From assembly GCA_036852015.1 (NCBI GenBank), contig JAANDG010000267.1:74501-138500 (forward strand): a stretch of 64,000 nt of DNA, written 5' to 3'. Each line of letters opens with the position of its first letter. Positions within the stretch are counted from its first letter, which is position 1. The DNA comes from Pelodera strongyloides (Eukaryota; Nematoda; Chromadorea; Rhabditida; Rhabditidae). The notes beneath the pieces were generated by a model, which was given only the letters and a program-made list of their open reading frames with translations, was not told the origin of the DNA and made no database searches. A program made the position numbers and the translations under genes. Below, in pieces: positions 22,705 to 35,757 of this stretch.

Positions 22705-25700
22705 ATGTCGGAGAGACCGCATCCGCGGAGGTTACGCCGCGCCAATACTTTACAAGAGGAGTCAATAGTTAGGGAGGAGATACGTAAGTTCCAATCATAG
22801 AGGTACGTAAGTACCATATCCGATGGGCTACTTCGTTGGGAATGAGCCTGCAAAATCAAAATTTAATTGCATGGTTCAAGTGTTTCTCGATTTTTTTCTT
22901 GCGTCAAATATTGATTGTTTTATTGCAGGTCAAGCCGGACTGTTGAGGAAAGGCAGCAAACAGCGGAGTCGATCGAGGCAAAAGACGGGTGAGAAAATAA
23001 CACTGTATTGTACTGAACCAACCTCGATCGAAAAATTATTTGTGTTTCTGCAATGTTGTCCCCCTAGGGATATATTCGTTTATTTAGTTAGAACTACTAG
23101 AGATTTCGATTTCGAGTATTCATTAGTACGATGAATATACACAAATGGGTTTATCATACAATAATTGCGAGAAGCCGATGGTGTAGGTCTAGGTTTCTGC
23201 ATCTAGGCATCTATGGTTACGTCATGTTTTAGCGGGTTACATCCTTCGGCACATTTACTCAGCTTACTCGGTTTTTGATGTTGTATAAGTTAATTTGATT
23301 TTTCAGGTGCTACTGGTCTCTCCTCTTTGACTTACTCACAAAAACAAGCGCTCACACAATCATGGCGGCAACTTCGTCCCACTGCAAATTCGATATTCCG
23401 AAAGGTGTTTCTCGAGTTAGAAGTCGCGTGTCCCAAGGTGAAACAGGTACGGTAGTTTCTTGGGGCATCGCAGAGCACCCAACTGAGTAAGGGCAACGCC
23501 GCGCATCATTCTTTTCTTCGGCGCACGGTATGTGTTCTACGCTTCAGCTTGACGATGTGCATCTCGACACAACATAATTATTAACAGAAGAGCGAATAAT
23601 TTTTTGGGCAAAAAACTACAATCTCTCTCAGTCCTTGAGAGATTTGAAATCAAATCCCACACCTTTGGATTAGCCTTCCACTGCGTTAAAGGGTGAGGTC
23701 CACCTTAGAAAACAAAAAAGTTATTATTTTTATTAGATTCCCCGTGTCTGTATCTACCGGAATAACTAAAACAAATTTGACAGCAAATTATTTCCAACGA
23801 AATATGGGCAAAAAATGGTCCAGCTCGAGTACCTCGGATTACGGTAGCCTGGTATCCTTTTTACATGTTGGGTGAGAAGAAAAAATTTGTTGAAAAATTT
23901 TCGAAAAAAAATTACAAACAAAAATATGTTCTAAAATAACTACAACGCAAATACAAATGACGAAGACGAGATTAATTGTGCTTTGTTTAGCTTGGCAAAA
24001 AAAATAAAACGCATGGTTTTAAAAAAGCAACAAACGCACAGCCATAATCCCGCCCTTTCATTGTCCCCAAACAACGGTAGCGAGAGCGCGGTTTATCATG
24101 CACCACACCCCATCGACGCCTATCGTAATAATGGTACTGGAGGGCTATTGTTTGCTCCATATTTCGTTGGAAATAATTTCTGCCAAATTTGTTTTAGTTA
24201 TTCTGGTAGATACAGACACGGGAAATCTAATAAAAGTAATAACTTTTTTGTTTTCTGAGGTGGACCTCACCCTTTAAAGCGAAATACCGGTCGGTTTTTG
24301 AAACACATCGAGTACACCAGCATTCTTATGCAGCCTATGCAAATTAACATAAATTATAATTAAAAATCGAGTAAAATCGAGCAAATTTGCATAAATACGT
24401 AAGAATTCAGTTGTCCACCATGCGTTTCAGAAACCGGCCGGTATTTCGCTTAACCACTAAGCTATGGCTATTATCCTTCAGATCTTCTACAAGGCTGCCC
24501 TAGTCGACGCGTTCAACCGTGAGCAGGAGAATGTGGCCACCATGGACGAGCACGTCAAGATGATTATCAGGTGCGCTCTTGAAATTAGAGTCTAAATTGA
24601 GGTTTAGCTAGACGACGACAATTGCAGCATACACATAACAGCACAATTCGTTTGTTTTTTTGCGTCCTAAGCACGCATTTTACGTCGTACATACATGTTA
24701 TGCAAGCGATGCGCAGACTTATGCTATGCATTTGACAAAATTTAGACGTGACAAAAACAAAACAAAGTTGACTCTGATTGATACCGTGCCCGTTCACCGC
24801 TAGATAACCCAAGCTGTTACCACATCATTGGTTAAAATTCGTATTCAGAATGTTCGACGATCTTGTCGGCTCGATAGACAACGAGACTGAATGCATGCTA
24901 CAATTGAAACAGGTGCTTTTAAAAATCCATCCAACTTGTTATGCTCATAATTTTCTATTTTTCACCCAATACAAGTATGAATAATTTAGTACAATGTTGA
25001 GTTCTCTGTTTTCCATCGAGTGAGTTTGTCTGCTGAAAACCCCACTAAATGTTCTGTTCTGTACGTAACTATTAGCACACTTCGCTAATAGCCTATCCTT
25101 ACATTCGCCTATTCTCAAACGCCTCGAAAAGTTATATTCCGGTAACTTCTAGATCGGTGTCGCGCACGCGATTCTTTCACAAAGTTGTGCGTTCGCCGCC
25201 GATATCTGGGAAAAATTGGGCGAAATCGCCGTGCAGAGAATAACCTCTGTGGAGCCAGTCATTGTAAGTTTTGAATAATTATATAATTAGATTTGACAGT
25301 TCTATTGCTAGTGTTCACAACTTTCATAGGAGCAACGAAAGTTGAGAGACAGACAGGGCTGCGAGAAGAGAGTTGATAAAATGAGAGATAGAGAGAGATC
25401 CTCTGACAGTAACTGAATGCGCACTTCCACATACGCCAAGCTAAATTACGTAAACTCTTCAGAAATCACGCGAGGCTGCGCGCGCCTGGATGACTGTTAT
25501 AGCGTGCGCGATCGACGAACTCAGGAGCGGGTTCGAGGGCGAGGCCCGAGTTTTTAGCAGGTTTGTTTTACAATTCTGGGAATGAACCTTGAGGTATTGC
25601 AGAATGCTTGCAGCTTCTTGAGTGCTTCCAACGAGCATGACAACAAGTTATCCTACACAAAGTTTTCAGACCCCTAATAAAGTCAACTAGAAACCGAAGG

Positions 25701-26103
25701 ACTCGGTAGGTTTCTTCAGTTCCTTGAGGTATTGCAGAATGCTTGCAGAGTTCAAAGCATGACAACAAGTTATCCTACACAAAGTTTTCAGACCCCTAAT
25801 AAAGTCAACTAGAAACCGAAGGACTCGGTAGGTTTCTTCAGTTCCAGATTCAAATTCTCGATTACGTCGAGATTCAAGCCCAGATTTCACCCTTCTTCAT
25901 AACGCCAAATGACGTGATTAGTGACAACGCTGCTTTATGTCTAGCACAGTCATTCGGCTACGGTACTCCAAATTTCAAAAATTCAAAATCCACTTTTTAG
26001 AAAGTCATCCTCAACAGAAGCACTAGAGATGAAAGGCGAAAGTGATCTTCAGGAAAAACTTCATCAGTTACGTATCGACTTTGATTCAACCATTCCAATG
26101 TGA
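22705..26103 (+). CDS. Nematode-type globin
   Basis: Heme-binding globin, likely an oxygen/redox-sensing or neuroglobin-like intracellular protein. Eight exons join in frame: 22705-22783, 22929-22988, 23307-23446, 24482-24570, 24849-24912, 25153-25263, 25463-25560 and 26001-26103, giving 247 residues. A basic, serine-rich N-terminal extension (about 1-50) precedes the fold. The A-helix region has LTQSW (Trp66). Helix E has EHVKM with His117 as the probable distal residue, and VAH with His149 is the probable proximal (F8) residue. Their spacing of 32 is as in neuroglobin. The ending RAWMTVIACAIDELRSGF fits nematode globin G/H helices. The last exon encodes a charged tail. The start is the first ATG in frame; an alternative 5' exon at 15407 is phase-compatible. 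Intron 3 holds two abutting transposons, and intron 7 holds a direct repeat. The exact subfamily and ligand function are unknown. Confidence 0.94.
23696..24277. mobile_element. TTAA-flanked foldback element in globin intron 3
   Basis: Element 23700-24273 begins AGGGTGAGGTCCACCTTAGA and ends with its near-complement. TTAA stands on both sides. The arms run about 250 bases each around CATGCACCACACC-like central sequence. Its right TTAA (24274-24277) doubles as the left TTAA of the next element. Confidence 0.9.
24278..24450. mobile_element. AGCGAAATACC foldback, copy 1
   Basis: Begins AGCGAAATACCGGTCGG and ends CCGGCCGGTATTTCGCT. Inside are the family marks TTTTTGAAACACATCGAGTA, CTTATGCAGCCTATGCAAAT and AATCGAG. 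The left TTAA is shared with the preceding element, and the right flank is TAAC. Other copies lie at 35957, 46892, 51669, 61124, 62332 and 62713. Confidence 0.9.
25586..25855. repeat. Two-copy direct repeat in globin intron 7
   Basis: A block of about 110-140 bases, from CCTTGAGGTATTGCAG to CTCGGTAGGTTTCTTCAGTTCC, occurs twice in tandem. The first copy has an extra stretch (CTTCTTGAGTGCTTCCAACG) that the second lacks. The long shared part is almost identical, so the duplication looks recent. Confidence 0.9.
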
Positions 26104-26165
26104 TCTCTTATTTGTATACAAAAAATGTTTTGTGCCCGAGGTGCAGGGAAAATGACCCACCCTAA

Positions 26166-26330
26166 TTAAAGCTGTATGACACGTGGTTTTGAAACGCATT
26201 CTTCATAGCTGTATTTTCACACATTATATGCAAATTTTCTGCGCGCATCAAAACCAGTAGCGCACAGCTTACATATAATGCATGGAAAAGTATTTGTCCA
26301 GTGGACGTTCCACAAACCACGTGCAAACCT
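26166..26330. mobile_element. CACGTGG-type foldback
   Basis: TTAA (26166-26169) is followed by AGCTGTATGACACGTGG. The right end reads CACAAACCACGTGCAAACCT. Internal ATTATATGCAAATTTTCTGCG matches other family members. Confidence 0.65.
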
Positions 26331-26686
26331 CAAAGACGAACTAAAATGGTAAAAGAAATCTACTCGATCGTTCGCTTCCTGTGTATCGTATTGCCTTATT
26401 CGTGTGCACCGTTTTTATATGGATTATTTGTTATTCCGATATTTTAAGAAATGAAAGAACATATCAAAGTATATGTATGTACTATCACATAAAAAATACA
26501 TAATAGAACTTGGTAACTAACACAATTCTCAACTGCTTTCCATATGCACCACAATATTGTATCTCGATTTGTGTATAAGATTTTTGTTGTGCGGTACTTC
26601 GGCATACTCACAGACGTACTCATATACTCACACGGATGAATCCTGTTCATCACCACTACTTTATGTTTTTGTATAATAATTATGCC

Positions 26687-26803
26687 AGTTTTCCTCAGAG
26701 CCCAATTTCCAAGTACGTGTTAACCCTCATAAGATTGACCGACTGCATTTCGTCCATCTCAAAGTGTTAACTTGTTTCCGTCACCTAAAAAAGATCTCAC
26801 TTT

Positions 26804-26849
<46 letters not shown>

Positions 26850-26935
26850 GATTATCAGCAAATATTATCATACTTGCTGCGATTATTGGCCTTTATAGCG
26901 TTTTGGCATGTTATGTACATTTATTTTGTTGCGGA
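26687..26935 (-). pseudogene. Relocated MRPL53 terminal-exon fragment
   Basis: The segment 26687-26785 aligns, on the same strand, with the last exon of the MRPL53 gene (32164-32291). Shared pieces include GACTGCATTT, TCAAAGTGT, TTTCCGTCACCTAAAA and GTGTTAA. The copy keeps the intron acceptor (TTTTTTAG in front of GTGACGG) and resembles the source intron further out (about 26875-26935 against 32355-32410), so it was copied as DNA rather than through mRNA. A one-base insertion after the start of the exon and a three-base loss further on break the frame, and no upstream exons accompany it. A TTA microsatellite (about 26806-26849) has expanded within the intron part. Confidence 0.8.
26806..26849. 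repeat. TTA trinucleotide microsatellite
   Basis: About 14 ATT units. They lie inside the duplicated MRPL53 intron fragment. Confidence 0.95.
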
Positions 26936-27993
26936 ATAAAAGTTTCTCCCGCTTTGCCCTTTTATGTATTTTGAAGTCAAGTAGTCAATCAAGAATTTTG
27001 AACTTTAAGTGGTAAAAGATTCCGTACTTCCAAGAAAAAGGACCTCATTGTTTCTCTCTATTGGCTGCATTAATAAGGTTTTTTAGTTTATTATAACCAT
27101 AATTTTTCAGATCTGAATACTTTATTCTGTGAAAGAACAAAAGCGATGTAAAACAGCAGTAAAACAAAAACATAAAAAATATTTGTAATAATTGCACGAC
27201 AAAAACTTGTAATAATTGCACGCTCTAAATGATAGCAGACCTACAGTAGCGGTGAGTCGAATTTTAAATATCATTTTAAATGCGCATTCCATTTTTGGCC
27301 ATTGGTTCCCATTTTGATCAGAAGAATCAGGAAGTTCTGGAGGAGATATTGGATAGGGGAACTTCGTTCTTGCCGTGTGTGTGTGTGATTTCAGTCCATC
27401 TATTGTTATTTCTCTTGAAATGTTTTCGTTTATTTCAATGTTCGTGTATCAATTTCTTTTAGGGGGCATTTAAGGACAGAAAACGGAGAAACGATATTTG
27501 TGCAAATTTGCTTGATTTTTCGCCCATCTATGGTAGTTCACTAATCCTACCGGTTGAATAATCAATTATGATTCTTGTCTAGAGATTTGAAAAACCACCT
27601 TTTTTGGACAGTAACGCCAGTAAAATGGATCTTTCTTGCGCGTTGAAACCCCAGAAGTTGGTTTTATTTTATTATTTCGTGGTCTGTGCGGAAGATCTTC
27701 GCCTACTCCAGCGGGTAGATTGCTCCCAGCTATTTTAAGAATGTTAATTAATAGGTTCAGTTAACCCATATAAGTATGTATATGTTTGCATTTTCACGGA
27801 TTTCTGTCCTGGAGGATGTAGTAGATTCGAGGTTCGGGTGGTCAGATAGCGTCTCGAAAAGAATTCTTGCCAGTGAAATAAAGGAAAGTGATGAAGTGAT
27901 AATGAGCACATTGCATTCGAACCCCCAAATGTAATTATATACTTAAAATTTCAAGTGAAAACAGCGTTTGGTTGCCTTGGGGAATAAATGAAG

Positions 27994-28125
27994 TGTTAAA
28001 AGATCGCAGTCACTTCAAATTCGTCACTTTACTTTGTGTGTAATTGAAATAGGAAAGAATAGAGTCAAATACTTTACTAAAACCGAATAATTTGAATTCC
28101 AACTCAGGGAGTGAACAAGTATGAG
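27994..28125. mobile_element. Single arm of a TTAA foldback family
   Basis: TTAAAAGATCGCAGTCACTT through GAATTCCAACTCAGGGAGTG matches one arm of the element at 55746-56176. The opposite arm is absent here. Instead, a 30-base direct repeat (TGAGTAGTTGATCAATGATA) follows. It reads as a truncated or rearranged copy. Confidence 0.75.
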
Positions 28126-28601
28126 TAGTTGATCAATGATAACGAAACCCAACATGAGTAGTTGATCAATGATAACGAATCGTAAATTAAAATCAGAAGG
28201 TAGAGAGAGAGAGAGACCAGTGAGGGTTGTCTGAATGCGTGATATAGGGGGTAGGAAAGGAGATGGAGTGGGGCGGAAGCAGAAAGAGAGAGGGAGAGAC
28301 GCGGGGAACGTAGCGATATGGTCGAGGACTGGAGAGAGACTATGAAGGAGTAGATAAGGCGGGGAAGAGAGAAAGGGGGTCGGGAGGGATGTGAGGGTGA
28401 CGAATTAGAGAGGAGCGAGGACTGGAGTGAGAACCTTGTTGGTACAGGTCCCAACACTTTCCGAATATGTTTTGGAATTTTAGTTTTCCAGCCCGAAGAT
28501 ATTGTAGGATTGTTTACACTCCGAAATTCATGCAAAAAGGGATGAATTTGAACAAAAGCCTTATTCAACAAGAAGAGGGCGTCACCGAAGTTGTACGGAT
28601 T

Positions 28602-29184
28602 CTGTGGAACTGCATGGCCGAGGTAGCACGGAGCTAGAACTCAGTTTTCGGGTTGTTTTTGTGAAACAGCACCCGGATTTCTCAGAGTTAGAGTCGATAT
28701 CAGACTACTAGGGATACTCAACGTTCAGATGCTAGACCTCCCGAATGCACTTGTCCGAAGGTCAAGCGGCCCCCATTTTCGGTTGAGGAAGTTTAATTGC
28801 GCGATTCGCCGTCTCCGCATAACCGCCACAGACAGTAAATGCCAAGGGGCGGCGCCTAGTTGGTGGACGACGAGCGGTTCGTCCACTTTACACTAGGTCC
28901 TGGGCGGCGTCTGTAGATTCTCACCGGGGATAACACGATTAGTGTTATCACTGGACCCATTCCCAGACGACAGCGAAGACGGAGAATCGCGTAATTAAAC
29001 TCCCTCAACCGAAAATGGGGTCCACTTGGTTTTTGGCGAAAGTGCATTTGGCGGTTTAACACTGGACGTCGGGTGTCCCTAGACTTCTGATATTGTCTCT
29101 GACACTGAGAATCCGAGTGCTGTTTCACAACTGCAATCTGAGAACTGAGTTCCATCTCCTTGCCATCTCAGTGTGCAGTTCTGC
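28602..29184. mobile_element. Old 580-bp foldback element
   Basis: The left arm (28602-28830) and right arm (28960-29184) are diverged inverted copies sharing GAACTCAGTTYTC, GTGAAACAGCACYCGGATT, CCCATTTTCGGTTGAGG and TTTAATTRCGCGATTC. The centre contains a small palindrome (GATAACACGATTAGTGTTATC). Divergence of the arms indicates age. No coding sequence is evident, and long minus-strand frames over it cross the arms arbitrarily. Confidence 0.8.
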
Positions 29185-29600
29185 AGTATTTGTACAACTT
29201 CAGTGATGTTCCACTTGTTGTTCAATTTGGCCTTTGTTCATCTTTGTGCGTTTCTGTATAAATATCGGGGCTTAAACAGTTGTATGGTACACTAAGGATA
29301 GGAAAATATAAATCTAATCAGCAAATTCTGAAGACGGTGGGTTCTGTACCTCCTCTATAGAGTGCGTTATGTAAGCTAGAAATTCGAGGAACTTGTATTG
29401 AGGTGAGTCAGGTATAAAAACATCGTTTGAGCCATTTATTCTGGCCCCTGCTAATTGTAAGCGCATCTTTTTTATTCATTGATGTTTTGTATTTAGCAAA
29501 TTAGCTAATCAGTTACTCTCTCAAGCGTAAACGACAATTTTATGCATGCATATTTCATGTTCTTTGAGATGTGCCATACTGCTCATTTCATCGTTTAGAT

Positions 29601-31453
29601 ATGTCCTCCGCCCCATTCAATCGAATTCGTATATCGTCTACAACTCTCCACTTACTGATTATGTGCAGAAAAACGCCTTTTTTGTCAGTGGGCAAAGTGG
29701 CTGTTCAACCGCTTGATTTCAAGTCCATTCGGATGTTGGGTGAGTCATTGTACGTTTTGTGTGTTCGTGTGTTGTATTTCATTTTTCGGTTAATGTTTTT
29801 ATGATTACTCTATTAAAGGAGCACTTGTGAATGTAGTCCCGATGGTCACAGTCACCTCGCTCAGCACTTTTTGATTATTGAGCGTGATTTGTATAGAGGA
29901 TACTAATATTAATGAAATTTTAGGAGATGTACTTCTGACACTGCTACTTGGGCACTTGGACCTTCGACTGATGGAACGTGATGTGTATGCTAATGTTGCC
30001 CGATTGTTTGGTTTTACGATTGACGTACGACGCTTTGTCTCCATTACCCAACTCGTAGTGAACACGATACTTGCCTGCCGACTTGTCACTGCCGAAAGTA
30101 CGTTTAATCCTGATTTATTATTATTTGAAACAACTTTCCAAATCAGTCCGATATTGAGGTATAAATACGGGCAACAATATAAAACGCGAAAATGTAATTT
30201 ATTGAGTTGCGTAATTGTATTGATCCATTGAGAACCTAATTTGGCTCACGTGCATCTTATAGTTTCGTTGTGGTTGATACACTATGGTATAAAAGACTAT
30301 TTTGAAGAGTTTAATGGGTTATGACCTAACAGAAAGTAACAAAAACTGAACTTTCGCCAAGACGTGTTAGACCCTACTTGTGTAGTGGTATACTATGCAT
30401 GTTTCACAAGAAAATTTCCCAAAGGGTTTTACTGTTGTACCTCGTCGTTTTGTACTTTATGGTAGATAGTTCCAGGGCGCCTTCTACAAGTAGTAGAATG
30501 ACACTACCGATCTTCGCACATCTTATTTGGCGTGCTGCGATATCCTTGCTTCACCGTGGAGACCTACGAGACCTCCTGTACTGACTTCTTTGTTTGACCG
30601 CTATTTGTGCAACTTCCCCAAATAAAGTTAACCCGGGAAGTTGCCATTAGCGATTTTGCTTGGTCTTATTATAGATTGTCTTTGATCGGTACTTTGTGTT
30701 TGATCGTGCGGTATATGTTCGTGATCGATGTTCCTACCGATTATTCCACCCATGTGAATGAGTTGCCCAATTGGCAGGATTTCTGTTCAACAACCATTTG
30801 ATGATTATAGTTTCTCTCACGAGTTTAAAATATTAAATATTTATTAACACATAAAATGTGTGCATCAATATGATGAAAGGTTGACAAGCATCAATTGAAT
30901 GGCCATGGTTTTAATTATCTTGAGCAAATTTATGTGAGTATTCGTACATTACCTCAAAAAAAAAAACATTCGGTGTGCGGAAGGTGTGCAGTTATGTAGT
31001 GTTCCTGCCGCCGCACCTTTTTGAAAGGTGCGGCGCAGATGCGCCAATGGAAAATTAACACAATTTTGCGCACGTGTGGCGCACCTCCCGCGCACTCTAA
31101 CGGTGCGCGCCGCCCTGCCGTGGCGGACCCTTGATCTCGCAATTTAATCAGTGTTGATTAGTCGTTGGATGTTATTATTCTGGCTCGTGAACATTTTACT
31201 GCAACTTTAGTTACTTATATATTCATTTTACTTGTAGGCAGGCGTTATGTCCTTTCCGCTGCACTTGGAAACGTACGTAATAGAGGGTCGGTGCTACCGT
31301 AGGATGCCTTATTCTGGTACGGAGCAGAAGAACCAGCATACTGTAGTTGGTACCGGAGGTGATACCGAAGACTTGTACGCTGATGGAGATGAGCACGAGG
31401 ACGGTATTAGCTGTGCTGTTAATGGTAAGTGGAAGGTTATGACTTACAATTAG
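29601..31453 (+). CDS. Hypothetical protein, tentative three-exon model
   Basis: I do not recognise this protein. Three exons fit by phase: 29601-29739 (donor GTGAGT), 29924-30097 (acceptor TTTTAG, donor GTACGT) and 31242-31424 (donor GTAAGT), or to a stop at 31453 if that donor is unused. A splice acceptor (CGTTTAG) lies two bases before the ATG, suggesting trans-splicing. The product is about 174 residues: a hydrophobic, leucine-rich middle (DVLLTLLLGHLDLRL, about 48-62), then an acidic C-terminal part (DTEDLYADGDEHEDG). The second exon is also open in an antisense frame (29942-30098) with ordinary protein-like composition, so the strand of that part is uncertain. It converges on the operon end. 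Treat as a hypothesis. Confidence 0.35.
30839..30955. repeat. Inverted duplicate of an RTRAF intron segment
   Basis: This segment matches the reverse complement of 39618-39757 (RTRAF intron 2) over about 115 bases with roughly one difference in eight. Shared parts include ACACATAAAATGTGTGCA, GACAAGCA, TTGAATGGCCATGG and TGTGAGTATTC. It includes the counterpart of the RTRAF cassette-exon candidate, but the acceptor AG seen there is altered here. Confidence 0.85.
31007..31120. repeat. GC-rich hairpin patch
   Basis: A tight hairpin, GCCGCACCTTTTTGAAAGGTGCGGC (12-base arms), is followed by GTGCGC/GCGCAC-rich sequence with further pairing. It is similar to the GC-rich patches at 19425, 20506 and 62090-62220. 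Confidence 0.8.
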
Positions 31454-31841
31454 CTAAGGGTCCCAATTGGTAATTTGCGTGAGGGTTTATTTCTAAAATA
31501 TAATACATGAAATGTAAAAAAGTTTACTAACTGGAGTCGATATGAAGGAAAAGTGGTATGAATTCCCGTTTCTAATTTGGCGGTCGGCGGGGAAGGCGTT
31601 CAAGACTGTTTTTGTTAGCTTTGTTACGGTGCGGGATTTTTCCGTTGGCTACCGTAGTGCTTAACAATAATTGGTTTTGGCTCTATGACCTAGGCATGCA
31701 CTTTTGGAATTGACCTGGAATTGTTTGCGTGCGCATAGCTCTATGCTTCGTGAACTTATGCTTTTGGAACGCCACAAAACTGCCGCAAAGAGAATTCTTG
31801 GAAACAATATAACATCTGGTTTCTGAATGCTGAATAGTACA

Positions 31842-31983
31842 TAGTCTGAAAAATCGCGCAGCTATTCACTTAGACTTACTTGGAGTAAATAGTCTGAAAA
31901 ATCGCGCAGCTATACACTTAGACTTACTTGGAGTAAATAGTCTGAAAAATCGCGCAGCTATTCACTTAGACTTACTTGGAAAT
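31842..31983. repeat. 48-bp tandem repeat, three copies
   Basis: Three consecutive copies of a 48-bp unit beginning TAGTCTGAAAAATCGCGCAG. They are nearly identical: one copy has TATACAC where the others have TATTCAC. Confidence 0.95.
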
Positions 31984-32163
31984 ACAGTGCGCAAAATCCG
32001 CATGAATATGACATGGTGTTTAATTGTGCCGTCAAATATTTAGCTCTCATCCGGTAGTCCTTACAACATTTGTCACAACTCGTAATGAAGATGGGGTGAT
32101 GTTCACGATTCACTGGATACATAAAATCGTAAATAATAATACTTTATTCCTAACAAAATCCTA

Positions 32164-33212
32164 TTAAATCTTAGGCCTCGGTCGGGTTCCGGCTTTTCCC
32201 AGAGGACCATTTCCAAGGAGCGTGTTAAACCTCATAATCAGGTCTGCCGACTGCATTTTGTCCGTCTCAAAGTGTAATTTCTTTCCGTCACCTAAAAAGA
32301 ACTCGCGTTAAACGGGGGTTCACACACTTCCCAAAACCAGTAAATACCACCACACAACGCTTCGATTATTGCCTTTATATCATTTTTGTAGATTATGAAC
32401 ATCTATTTAGATGGGGAGTAAAGAACCCGCTTGAACTCTTGAACTGTTCTTGAATTACGCTTGAGTCTTCAGAAATTCGAGAAGTGAACAATTATAGCAC
32501 ACGACACAAGTGGTGATATGCAGGTCACCAACATAACTATACATAGTAATAAGTTAAGGTAATTGATAGATGCCTTTCAAGAGACTACGGTAATGCATAA
32601 TTAGGATAACTCACTAAGTTGTGCAACAAAATAAGGCGCCCGTCGATCGTTCCGGATATCTGCTTTCAACTTTACTTGCGGATTCGTCATTCGCACCTTT
32701 GGTGCCATAATCGAATGCCAGAACGTTCTGAAATCAAGCGCTTTAGCCTCTTGAAAGAACAAAATCTCGACAAACGGCTTCCCCGCCCCTCTACTAAAAC
32801 AACTGTAACCAACTCTATTTTATCTATCACCCTAATTTACTGCTTGTAGGTCCCCACAGATCTTACACGGCTACACGTCTACACACAACAAACATTCCAG
32901 CGCACTGTCGATTCGCGCAAAAGTGACACCTAGATCCACAGTACTCCCATTTAATGCAGTGCTTTTCATACATGAGGCAGTGTTTAAGTGAAATTACTGC
33001 TAACACGGATGGCATTTTCCCTCTTCAATAAGGCTATCAAAAAAGGAAACAACAAATCAATACCTAATTGAATTAGTTCCCGGGTGTAGTGGATCCATCG
33101 AGATGTCAATCTGCTTCACCTTACTTAGATCCAGGGCTCGGGATGCAAGTGCAAGTCTCTCTGCGGGATTCCACCGTACACCATAGCGAATCCGCTGCCA
33201 CATTTGACACAT
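32164..33212 (-). CDS. MRPL53: Mitochondrial large ribosomal subunit protein mL53
   Basis: Component of the mitochondrial 39S ribosomal subunit. Three exons (33212-33064, 32727-32615, 32291-32164) give 129 residues. The family's conserved blocks are visible: LSKVKQIDISMDPLHPGTNS (about 29-48), then RTFWHSIMAPKVRMTNP with the typical KVR.TN core, the RND element (IRNDRRAP), and GDGKKLHFETDKMQSADL near the end. Human L53 has 112 residues, so the length is normal with a slightly longer C-terminus ending RPRPKI. A CTTTAG acceptor one base before the ATG indicates trans-splicing. A second in-frame ATG at residue 4 is possible as start. It is last in the cluster, with a polyadenylation signal 16 bases after the stop. 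A broken copy of its last exon lies at 26687. Confidence 0.9.
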
Positions 33213-33861
33213 ACTAAAGAGAAAGAGAAATTAGCAACAAACTACAAAGGAGCCAATTAGAGCATACTACAACTATAAATATCAATCAAGAGATCACGCA
33301 AACGAAAATCAATAAACATACACAGACTATTACCACCGAAAGCAATTAACAGACTAAAGATAAAGTCATATCTTGAGTGAAACAACTAGAAATACAGTCC
33401 GGGTAATTTAAACCCGTAGTGTAGTTTATCACAACAAATAAACCCGATGATAACTTTTTATTGAGAATTTCGACCTCAACCACGACTTTTCACGGTACAC
33501 CTGAACAAAAACAGACAACAAAAAGTAGAACAACTGAACAACGTAACAGCAAAGTACAAATTAATAAACATTCCAAGTCAATTAATGCCTAACATAGTAA
33601 TCGCTCCACAAACTAAACCGGGGAGATTCATGTTAATTCTATTCAGTACAGTACAAAATATTAAAGTCATCAAAAGAATTTTGAAGTACATAACAAAATA
33701 CATCAGAGAATTTGTAATCAGTTAAAATTATGATGAAGGGTAACGCCCAAATTGAATACAGCTCAAATTCACATACAACAGTTATGGTACGATAACGCCA
33801 AAATCCTCATTTGCAAACATTCTAACCAACCAGTATATTTTAAGTAGGTCATTGCTTCCAC

Positions 33862-35454
<1,593 letters not shown>

Positions 35455-35455
35455 A

Positions 35456-35470
35456 CTAAATACACAAAAC
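35456..35470 (-). promoter_or_regulatory. Trans-splice acceptor of AK6
   Basis: On the minus strand GTATTTAG is followed by T and then the ATG, leaving a one-base native leader. Such a short 5' UTR after an AG is expected only if a spliced leader is added. Confidence 0.7.
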
Positions 35471-35757
35471 ATTAACCGAAAGTACTGGAGAGAAACACAC
35501 GTTGATTCTACGGGCAACACACTTCGTGAAATCATGGCGTACAGTATTCACTTCAAAACACCAAACTAGGCATTCACAAAAAAATGCGCAAAATTACAAA
35601 AATTATTCAGGTAAAATTCTCACGGAGATATTATCTCGGCCGTTGACCGGAACAAAGAATAAAGATCAAAATCAAACAGAACACTTAATAAAATAGAATC
35701 TTTATTATCATAAAAGAAAACGATTCGAACAAATTTAAACTACAAAAAAAAATTATC

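Noticed and set aside
25559..25585. Read-through stop of the globin at 25583
   Set aside because: Reading through the exon 7 donor gives a stop after nine codons, but exon 8 (26001) joins in phase and supplies a 33-codon charged tail with its own stop, so splicing is preferred.
28104..28571. 155-residue minus-strand frame
   Set aside because: Driven by GA/CT-rich sequence and a foldback arm; no coding signature.
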